Source of the DNA: Actinomycetes bacterium
GTDB taxonomy: Bacteria > Actinomycetota > Actinomycetes > Propionibacteriales > Propionibacteriaceae
Reading direction: 5' to 3'
Length of the DNA stretch: 13,263 bases
Assembly: GCA_023393755.1 (NCBI GenBank)
Contig: JAEXCA010000230.1
Location: 1-13,263 of the forward strand
Part shown: positions 7,298 through 12,430 of the stretch, piece after piece
Numbering within the stretch: position 1 is the stretch's first letter
Layout: each line of letters starts with the position of its first letter
The notes under the pieces: generated by a model
What the model saw: only the letters and a program-made list of their open reading frames with translations
Told to the model about the DNA's origin: nothing
Database searches by the model: none
Program-made: the position numbers and the translations under genes

Positions 7298-7364
7298 CGA
7301 TGATAAGCGGCACCGCGAGGGCCGTCAATCCTTGCTGTCGGGGCCCTGGGGGATCGGCGTTTCG

Positions 7365-7757
7365 TTAGGGTGCGGGGGTGCGTCCGACCTGCTGGACCGC
7401 CGGGAGGTCGGCGGGTGCCCATCGCAGGGTGTGCAGGTCCTCGGGGGCGAGCCAGGTGCTGGCAAGGTGCTCGGAGAGGGTGGGCGTCCCGGATTGCAGG
7501 GTGCAGTAGTAGGTGGTGAGGGTCACCTCGGCGAAGTCGTACTGATGGACGGTGGTGGTCACCTGCTGACCCACGTCCACGACGCAGTCGAGTTCTTCGA
7601 AGATCTCCCTGGCCAGGGCTTCTTCCGGGGTTTCGTCGGGTTCGACCTTGCCGCCGGGGAACTCCCAGTAGCCCGCGTGCGGGCCGGTGCCCCGCTTGGT
7701 GCAGAGCACGCGTCCGTCGTGGAGGATCACGGCTCCGACCACGGTGAGCTTCTTCAT
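7365..7757 (-). CDS. MutT-like Nudix hydrolase
   Basis: Small Nudix pyrophosphohydrolase of 130 residues, of the 8-oxo-dGTP/dCTP-cleaning type. The Nudix box runs 36-58 in the protein: Gly36, Glu42, then REIFEEL with the metal-binding Glu51, Glu54 and Glu55. The penultimate Gly of the consensus (GX5EX7REUXEEXGU) is Asp57 here. The N-terminal KKLTVVGAVILHDGRVLCTK and the WEFPGGK segment are typical of the MutT subgroup. The ATG at 7757 has AGGA a few bases upstream. It follows the FadB-like gene on the same strand by 65 bases containing an imperfect hairpin, so it may be co-transcribed weakly or separately. The exact nucleotide substrate cannot be told. Confidence 0.92.
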   Translation of the reverse strand: MKKLTVVGAVILHDGRVLCTKRGTGPHAGYWEFPGGKVEPDETPEEALAREIFEELDCVVDVGQQVTTTVHQYDFAEVTLTTYYCTLQSGTPTLSEHLASTWLAPEDLHTLRWAPADLPAVQQVGRTPAP

Positions 7758-7767
7758 CGTTCCTGCC

Positions 7768-7807
7768 GTCTCGGGTGGGCGACCCTTCGAGACTCGGCCT
7801 GCGGCCG
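7768..7807. repeat. Hairpin-forming intergenic element between FadB-like and Nudix genes
   Basis: GTCTCGGGT pairs with ACCC and GAGAC over 7768-7793 (nine pairs with a three-base bulge), and directly beside it CGGCC TGC GGCCG forms a tight stem-loop at 7795-7807. The region reads CTTCGAGACTCGGC then GCGGCC and CTCAGGG, which resembles dispersed palindromic intergenic sequences I have seen in actinobacterial genomes. There is no U-tract on either strand, so it is not a classical terminator, although it could weaken read-through into the Nudix gene. Confidence 0.4.
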
Positions 7808-7822
7808 CCCTCAGGGATCGGG

Positions 7823-9874
7823 TCAGTGGAGGGTAACCGTCCCTGGTCGGTGGAAGCGGCGGCCGGTGACCCGTTCGGAGACGCCGGTGCGGTCGAGGTA
7901 GGGGGTGATGCCGCCCAGGGCTCGGGGCCAGTTGGCTCCCAGCAGCAGGGCCCGGTCGACCTCGGTGGCCTCGGTGACCACGCCCGTGTCGAGCATCAAC
8001 CGGATCTCCTCGGCGAGGGCTTCGACGGCGCGGTTGAGCAGGGCCTCGCCGGATTCCTGGACGGCGGCCCGCGGCGGCAGCAGGGCCGTGGCGGCCTCGG
8101 TGAGCTCGCCGTCCGCGGTCAGGACGCTGCGCTGGCCGTCCGCCACCACGCGGGTGAGCCAGGCGGGGATGCGGAACCGGTCGGGGAAGGCCTCGTGCAT
8201 GGTCTCGCTGACGTGCAGCTGGACGGCGGGGCCGACGAAGTCGAGCAGTTGCAGCGGGGTCATCGGCAGGCCGAGCGGGTCGAGCGCGGCATCCACGGTG
8301 GCCGGATCCTGGCCGGCGTCCAGAGCGGCCAGGGGGATGTCGAACATCCTGGTCAGCACCCGGTTGACGATGAAGCCACGCTCGTCGGCGGAGAACACCG
8401 TGGCGCGGCGCAGGGCGCCGCCGAACGCCACGGCGGTGGCGACCGCGTCCGGGCCGGTCCGCGCGCCAGGGATGATCTCCAGCAGCGGGACCACGTCCAC
8501 CGGGTTGAAGACGTGGAAGCCGATCACCCGCTCGGGGTGAGTGAGGCCCTCGGCCAGCGCGGTGATCGACAGCGAACTGGTGTTGGGGGCCAGGATGGCG
8601 TCATCGGCCAGGTGCGGCTCCGCGGCGGCGAAGGCGGCGCGCTTGGCGGCGAGGTCTTCGAAGATCGCCTCGATCACCAGGTCGGCGCCGGCCACCCCGG
8701 CCGGGTCGGCGGTGGCGGTGATCAGGTCGGCGACCTGGGCGGCAGCCTTGGCAGTGAGCGAACCGCGCTTGACCAGGCGCTCCAGCCTTCCGTTGGCCAG
8801 CTGGACGCCTCGCTGGGCGCGCTCGGCGTCGAGGTCGGTCATCACCACCGGGATCCGCGCCTGCCGGGCGATCAGCGCGGCCAGCTGGGAGGCCATCAGG
8901 CCGGCACCGATCACCGCCACCCGGGTGACCGGACGGGCGGTGCCGCCGGCCAGCCCCTCGGGCACCACCGGCTTGCGGCGGGTCAGGCCGTGGGCATACA
9001 CGCAGGCCTTGGCGACGTCGGAGTACAGCAGTTCGCCGAACGGCGGACAGGTCGCGGCCTCGGCGGCGTCGGCATCCTGATGGGGTGCCTGGCGGATCAG
9101 CTCCAGGGTGAACTCGGGTGCGGGACTCATTCGAGGGCGTCCGCTGCTCAGCCGCTCGGCAGCCGCGTCCACTGCGGCTTCCCACTCCTCGGCCGGTGGC
9201 CAGGTTGGTTCCGGACGCTTGCCGGCGTCGACCCGCTCGGCGACCCAGGTGGGCCAGGCAGTCTCCCACTCTTCCGCGGGCAGGACGGCGTCCACGATGC
9301 CACGGTCCAGCGCCTCGGGTGCCCGTTGGGTGCGACCGCGCAGCGAGTCGTCGATCGCGGTCGTGATGGCAGCCTCGGCGCCACCCAGCCGGGCGATCTG
9401 CCAGGCGCCGCCCCAGCCGGGCAGAATGCCCAGGCCGATCTCAGGCAGGCCGATCCCCTTGGTGTCGGAGCGGGCCGCCCGGTAGTCGGCGAACAGCGCC
9501 GCCTCCAGACCGCCGCCCAGGGCGAAACCGGTGATCAGGGCGAAGCTGGGGATTGGCAGGTCGGCCAGCGTCCGGAACGCCCGCCAGCCGCGGTGGGCTG
9601 CTTCGGTGGCGTCCTCTACGGACGTTGAGGAGTTCAGCACGTTTAGGTCGGCGCCGCTGCCGAAGGAGTGCTCGCTGCCGAGCAATACGACCGCTTCCAC
9701 CCCGAGCGTGCCGGCGTACCGCACCGCCTCGGCCAGGTTGTCGAGGCCTTCCAGCGTCCACAGCACCGGGCGCTGCGGGGCGTCGGCGCCCAGCTGGATG
9801 CGGGCGGTGGGCCGTTCGCGTCCGGGCAGCACCAGGGTGCTGACGGCGATCGATCCGAACCGGGTCTCGGTCAT
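7823..9874 (-). CDS. FadB-like enoyl-CoA hydratase / 3-hydroxyacyl-CoA dehydrogenase fusion
   Basis: Bifunctional beta-oxidation enzyme of 683 residues. The N-terminal crotonase domain (about 1-220) has the oxyanion-hole segment FGSGADL (71-77) and both catalytic glutamates: Glu124 in GGGLEAAL and Glu145 in LPEIGLGILPG. An NAD-binding domain follows (about 316-500), with VAVIGAGLMASQLA; the third Gly of the usual GxGxxG is Ala328. Catalytic His454 is in HVFNPVDVVPLLE, the 3-hydroxyacyl-CoA dehydrogenase signature. Two C-terminal dehydrogenase segments follow (GFIVNRVL and the last about 150 residues). It would hydrate 2-enoyl-CoA and oxidise the 3-hydroxyacyl-CoA to the 3-keto form. The ATG at 9874 has GGAG 6 bases upstream. 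The SDR gene ends 13 bases before it, so the two form an operon. No thiolase is present in the window, so the partner must lie elsewhere. Confidence 0.93.
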   Translation of the reverse strand: MTETRFGSIAVSTLVLPGRERPTARIQLGADAPQRPVLWTLEGLDNLAEAVRYAGTLGVEAVVLLGSEHSFGSGADLNVLNSSTSVEDATEAAHRGWRAFRTLADLPIPSFALITGFALGGGLEAALFADYRAARSDTKGIGLPEIGLGILPGWGGAWQIARLGGAEAAITTAIDDSLRGRTQRAPEALDRGIVDAVLPAEEWETAWPTWVAERVDAGKRPEPTWPPAEEWEAAVDAAAERLSSGRPRMSPAPEFTLELIRQAPHQDADAAEAATCPPFGELLYSDVAKACVYAHGLTRRKPVVPEGLAGGTARPVTRVAVIGAGLMASQLAALIARQARIPVVMTDLDAERAQRGVQLANGRLERLVKRGSLTAKAAAQVADLITATADPAGVAGADLVIEAIFEDLAAKRAAFAAAEPHLADDAILAPNTSSLSITALAEGLTHPERVIGFHVFNPVDVVPLLEIIPGARTGPDAVATAVAFGGALRRATVFSADERGFIVNRVLTRMFDIPLAALDAGQDPATVDAALDPLGLPMTPLQLLDFVGPAVQLHVSETMHEAFPDRFRIPAWLTRVVADGQRSVLTADGELTEAATALLPPRAAVQESGEALLNRAVEALAEEIRLMLDTGVVTEATEVDRALLLGANWPRALGGITPYLDRTGVSERVTGRRFHRPGTVTLH

Positions 9875-9887
9875 CGGTGGCTCCGTC

Positions 9888-10706
9888 TCAGTCGAGGAAG
9901 ATGTCGGGCTGCAGGGTGGCTCCGGGGACGTGGGCGTAGCCGGAGAGGTCGGTGATGCCGGCCTCGGCCAGCACCTCGTCGTCGATCAGGGTCTGGCCGG
10001 ACCGCCGCGGCCCGGTGAGGATCAGGTGCGCCGCGTCCGCCACGATCCGGGGTGAGCGGGAGCCGGTCATCGCCGGCTTACCGATGAGGTTGCCGACCGC
10101 GGCGGTCGCGATCAGAGTGCGTGGCCACAGCGTGTTCGCGGCGACCTGCGGGAACTCGGCGGCGAAACCGAGGGTGGCCAGGGTCATGCCGTACTTGGCG
10201 ATCAGGTACCCCGGGAACTGACCCAGCCAGCGCGGGTTGAGATTGAGCGGCGGGCTGAGGGTGAGCAGCTGCGGATCGTCGGAGCTCAGCAGGTACGGCA
10301 GGCAGGCACGGGTCAGCATGAACGTGCCGCGGACATTCACGTCCTGCATCAGGTCGTAGCGGCTGGGAGAGAGCTCCAGGGTGCCGATCGGCACCAGGAC
10401 GCTGGCATTGTTCACCACGATGTCGATCCCGCCGAAGGCTTCAACGGCCTGGGCAACTGCCCGATCGATGTCATCGTCATGGCGGACATCGCCGACCACC
10501 GCCAGGCCACGTCCACCGGCCGCCTCGATCTGCTCGACCGCGGTGTGGATGGTGCCTTCCAGCTTGGGATGCGGCTGGTCCGTCTTGGCCAGCAGGACGA
10601 GGTTCGCCCCGTCCGCCGCCGCCCGCAGCGCGATGGCCAGGCCGATCCCGCGACTGCCGCCGGACATCACGATGGTGCGACCCCTGAGGGTGGTGGGTTC
10701 CGTCAT
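9888..10706 (-). CDS. Short-chain dehydrogenase/reductase, HSDL2-like
   Basis: NAD(P)-dependent oxidoreductase of 272 residues in the classical SDR fold. The cofactor motif is SGGSRGIG at 15-22 (Ser replaces the usual leading Thr). NNAS is at 99-102. The catalytic residues are Ser151, Tyr167 and Lys171 (YLIAK). The segments AKTDQPHPKLEGTIHTA (40-56) and LTLSPPLNLNPRW (149-161) are hallmarks of the hydroxysteroid-dehydrogenase-like 2 subgroup, which in eukaryotes is peroxisomal and linked to fatty-acid metabolism. Pairing with a FadB-like gene 13 bases downstream fits oxidation of an alcohol or hydroxyacyl substrate feeding beta-oxidation; the substrate itself is not readable. The ATG at 10706 has GGGAG 5 bases upstream. 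A possible -10 (TACGCT, minus strand, 10746-10751) lies in the divergent gap shared with the antitoxin gene, but no clear -35 accompanies it. Confidence 0.94.
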   Translation of the reverse strand: MTEPTTLRGRTIVMSGGSRGIGLAIALRAAADGANLVLLAKTDQPHPKLEGTIHTAVEQIEAAGGRGLAVVGDVRHDDDIDRAVAQAVEAFGGIDIVVNNASVLVPIGTLELSPSRYDLMQDVNVRGTFMLTRACLPYLLSSDDPQLLTLSPPLNLNPRWLGQFPGYLIAKYGMTLATLGFAAEFPQVAANTLWPRTLIATAAVGNLIGKPAMTGSRSPRIVADAAHLILTGPRRSGQTLIDDEVLAEAGITDLSGYAHVPGATLQPDIFLD

Positions 10707-10792
10707 CGGGGCTCCCTGAGTCGGCGCGGCGCTGGGTGCGCTGCCAGCGTATCTCCCAGCGGAGGGCTCTGGTCGCTGTCGGACGGCCCGCG

Positions 10793-10798
10793 TACCAT
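10793..10798 (+). promoter_or_regulatory. Candidate -10 box for a leaderless antitoxin-toxin transcript
   Basis: TACCAT (TANNNT) ends exactly 6 bases before the ATG at 10805, and no SD precedes that ATG. This is the geometry of actinobacterial leaderless genes, where transcription starts at the first base of the start codon. No good -35 hexamer is seen 16-18 bases upstream, which weakens the call. Confidence 0.45.
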
Positions 10799-10804
10799 GG
10801 CGGC

Positions 10805-11026
10805 ATGGTTGACCCGGTACTTCTGGAACAGGTCGAGCGGTTGAGTGAGGCCGATCTGCTGGAGCTTCGTGGTGCCATTGACGCGAAGCTCGAAGACCGC
10901 GTGCCGGCTGAGATCTTGGCCGAGATCGAACGGCGGCTGGACGAGATGGGTCCGGAGCCTGCTGTCGACTACATCACATTGGATGAGTTCAAGCACCAAG
11001 CACGCTCTCAGCACCGGGTCGCGTGA
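10805..11026 (+). CDS. Type II antitoxin, addiction-module component family
   Basis: Small acidic protein of 73 residues, the antitoxin half of a toxin-antitoxin pair. It would bind and neutralise the toxin encoded directly after it and repress their shared promoter. The helical sequence LLEQVERLSEADLLELRGAI (6-25), followed by EILAEIERRLDEM and a toxin-embracing C-terminal tail (VDYITLDEFKHQARSQ), matches the small RelB/ParD-like addiction-module proteins. I chose the ATG at 10805 rather than upstream in-frame codons because it gives the family's usual length and sits 6 bases after a TANNNT box. Its stop overlaps the toxin's GTG start by 4 bases (GTGA), the typical coupling that keeps antitoxin in excess. 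Expressed opposite to the SDR operon, about 98 bases from that start. Confidence 0.85.
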   Translation: MVDPVLLEQVERLSEADLLELRGAIDAKLEDRVPAEILAEIERRLDEMGPEPAVDYITLDEFKHQARSQHRVA

Positions 11027-11334
11027 AGTACGAGGTCCGGCTGACCGCTAACGCGCAGCGTGACTACGACAGACACATCGCGTGGTTCGCCCAGGATGGC
11101 AACCTTGCTCGCCGGATCGGTGACTTCACTGAAGACCTACTAGTGACGCTCGACTTCATAGCTGCCCATCCGCTGCTGCGCCGCGAGATCTACCCAGGCG
11201 TTCGGCACGAGGCATTGCATGTCTTCCGCTACCACGTCTGGTACCGAATCTACGAAGATGCGTCGATCGCTGATGTCTTCGCGATCGTGCATCAGGCGGC
11301 TGATCCGAAAGAGGTTGAGACAAGACTCCGATAG
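11023..11334 (+). CDS. Type II toxin, RelE/ParE superfamily
   Basis: Toxin of 103 residues with the compact RelE/ParE fold. The order is KYEVRLTANAQRDYDRHIAW, a long helical stretch, RREIYPGVRHEALHVFRY, then HVWYRIYEDASIADVFAIVHQAADP. The last strand with V-x-x-V/I-x-H is characteristic of ParE and RelE relatives. The target, DNA gyrase for ParE-type or ribosome-bound mRNA for RelE-type, cannot be decided from sequence alone. The start is GTG, overlapping the antitoxin stop. Codon use is a little less GC-biased than the flanking metabolic genes (for example CTA CTA GTG ACG), consistent with a mobile accessory module. The gene ends 22 bases before the convergent DUF2316 gene, with no obvious terminator. 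Confidence 0.88.
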   Translation: MKYEVRLTANAQRDYDRHIAWFAQDGNLARRIGDFTEDLLVTLDFIAAHPLLRREIYPGVRHEALHVFRYHVWYRIYEDASIADVFAIVHQAADPKEVETRLR

Positions 11335-11356
11335 GTGCCGCACGAGGGCCTATGTA

Positions 11357-11638
11357 TTACCGGATGCCGAACCAGCCCTGGGCAGCCGAGCGGGCGCGTT
11401 CGTTCAGGACGGTGAACGGCACCGGCGTCCGTCCGGTATCGCGGACGGACTGCTCCAGCAGGTCGCGGAGCTGCCAGACATCCACCGGATCGGCCCGGTT
11501 CAGCTCGAGAGTGGACGCCACGCGCTGCGCGGTCCAGCCGGTGAGCCCGGCGAGCTGCTCCCGATCGAGGCCGGCCAGCTCAAGGTTGGCCTGAAGCTCA
11601 GCAGCGGTCTTCGCGCGTTGCGCGGCAGTCAGCGACAT
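11357..11638 (-). CDS. DUF2316 family protein
   Basis: Protein of 93 residues that I recognise as the DUF2316 family by its pattern SLTAAQRAKTAAELQANLEL (2-21), ADPVDVWQLRDLLEQ and RTPVPFTVLNERARSAAQ. The first half looks like a helix-turn-helix (GLDREQLAGLTGWTAQRVAS), so DNA binding is plausible, but the biochemical role of the family is not known to me. The open frame continues upstream into antisense of the next gene; I chose the ATG at 11638 because family members begin at this point. It is divergent from the RibD-C-like gene, with 36 bases between the starts, so the two probably share a control region. The SD is weak. Confidence 0.85.
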   Translation of the reverse strand: MSLTAAQRAKTAAELQANLELAGLDREQLAGLTGWTAQRVASTLELNRADPVDVWQLRDLLEQSVRDTGRTPVPFTVLNERARSAAQGWFGIR

Positions 11639-11662
11639 ATGTCCATTCTGCGCGCACCGGCG

Positions 11663-11668
11663 TAGCCT
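11663..11668 (+). promoter_or_regulatory. Candidate -10 box for a leaderless RibD-C-like transcript
   Basis: TAGCCT (TANNNT) ends exactly 6 bases before the ATG at 11675, which has no SD. The geometry is identical to that upstream of the antitoxin gene. A weak -35 candidate, TGTCCA (11640-11645), lies 17 bases upstream and overlaps the start of the divergent DUF2316 gene. Confidence 0.45.
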
Positions 11669-11674
11669 GACGCG

Positions 11675-12211
11675 ATGCGACCACTGCGCTACTCGATCAA
11701 CGTCACCATCGACGGTTGCTGCGACCACCGCGCGGGGATGGCCGACGCCGAACTGCACGCGCACCACGCTGCCAACCTGATGCGGGCCGACGCCCTGCTG
11801 TTCGGCCGGCTGACCTACCAGATGATGGAGGAGGCGTGGCGCCGCCCGACGCTCGACGAGGAGGATGAGCCGTTCGTCCGGGCGATCAATCAGGCTCGGA
11901 AGTACGTGGTGTCGAACACCCTGCAGCAGGTGGAGTGGAACACCGAACTGGTGCGCGGTGACTTGGCCGCTGCTGTCCAGCAACTGAAGGAGCAGCCGGG
12001 CGAAGGGATCCTCACCGGTGGGGTGACGTTGCCGCTGGCGCTGGCCGAACTCGGGCTGATCGACGAGTACGAGTTCGTGGTGCACCCTCGGATCGCAGGC
12101 CACGGACCATCGCTGTTCGCCGGGTTGTCGAAGTACCTCGACCTGACCCTGATCGACCGGACGGAGCTGAGCTCTGGCTCGGTTGCGCTGCGCTACCAGC
12201 CACGGCGGTAG
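11675..12211 (+). CDS. Dihydrofolate-reductase-like (RibD C-terminal domain) protein
   Basis: Protein of 178 residues with the dihydrofolate-reductase fold of the RibD C-terminal domain (YyaP/YwjB-type), a probable NADPH-dependent reductase of unknown substrate. The landmarks are RPLRYSINVTIDG (2-14) and RADALLFGRLTYQMM, the substrate-pocket region. GEGILTGGVTLPLALAELGLIDEYEFVVHPRIAG follows, where TGG binds the cofactor phosphate, and then GPSLF. Stand-alone members of this family are not usually true folate enzymes. Divergent from the DUF2316 gene and apparently leaderless (TAGCCT 6 bases before the ATG). The symmetric repeat array begins on the base after its stop codon. Confidence 0.9.
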   Translation: MRPLRYSINVTIDGCCDHRAGMADAELHAHHAANLMRADALLFGRLTYQMMEEAWRRPTLDEEDEPFVRAINQARKYVVSNTLQQVEWNTELVRGDLAAAVQQLKEQPGEGILTGGVTLPLALAELGLIDEYEFVVHPRIAGHGPSLFAGLSKYLDLTLIDRTELSSGSVALRYQPRR

Positions 12212-12239
12212 CTGCGACCGCCGATCTTGTGGTTCTCAG
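12212..12239 (-). repeat. 28-bp repeat unit 1 (minus orientation)
   Basis: First of four related 28-base units. In minus orientation it begins CTGAGAACC and ends with GGCGGTCGCAG. It starts on the base after the stop codon of the RibD-C-like gene and is 51 bases from the start of unit 2. Confidence 0.8.
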
Positions 12240-12262
12240 CGACCTCGTAGCCGTCGGACAGT

Positions 12263-12290
12263 CTGCGTCCGCAGAGATTGTCGTTCTCAG
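12263..12290 (-). repeat. 28-bp repeat unit 2 (minus orientation)
   Basis: In minus orientation it begins CTGAGAACGACAAT and ends CTGCGGACGCAG. Thirteen bases (CTGCGTCCGCAGA on the plus strand) are perfectly complementary to the end of unit 3, so units 2 and 3 can form the core stem of a long hairpin or cruciform. Confidence 0.85.
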
Positions 12291-12303
12291 GCCCGATTCG
12301 GGG

Positions 12304-12331
12304 CTGATACCAACCACTTCTGCGGACGCAG
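12304..12331 (+). repeat. 28-bp repeat unit 3 (plus orientation)
   Basis: Plus-orientation copy beginning CTGATACC and ending TCTGCGGACGCAG. It mirrors unit 2 about base 12297. Confidence 0.85.
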
Positions 12332-12354
12332 TTCAACCCGGCCCGAGCCCTCCG

Positions 12355-12382
12355 CTGGCATCGACAATTTCGGCGGACGCAG
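12355..12382 (+). repeat. 28-bp repeat unit 4 (plus orientation)
   Basis: Plus-orientation copy beginning CTGGCATCGACAATTTC and ending GCGGACGCAG. It mirrors unit 1 about base 12297 and is 51 bases from the start of unit 3. It ends 48 bases before the ADP-ribosylglycohydrolase gene. Confidence 0.8.
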
Positions 12383-12430
12383 GTGAGAAGGGCGTGGCAA
12401 ACCGGGCCGGTCGGCCATGCTGGAGGGGTG

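Noticed and set aside
7298..7364. Possible rho-independent terminator after the Nudix gene (AGGGCC ... GGCCCT)
   Set aside because: Stem of 6 with an 18-base loop and no T-tract; not convincing.
7219..7422. Upstream extension of the sugar-binding protein gene to 7422
   Set aside because: It would place about 68 residues before the lipoprotein signal, run through the operator dyad and overlap the Nudix gene.
7775..9628. Plus-strand open frame of 617 codons opposite the FadB-like gene
   Set aside because: Antisense shadow: Gly/Asp/Val/Gln-rich composition, no motif, and the opposite strand encodes an intact enzyme with catalytic residues.
11639..12103. Upstream extension of the DUF2316 frame to 12103
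   Set aside because: Overlaps the RibD-C-like gene antisense; family members start at the ATG at 11638.
12212..12382. CRISPR array (28-bp repeats, 23-bp spacers)
   Set aside because: Only four diverged units, orientation flips in the middle, spacers are short, and no cas gene is present.
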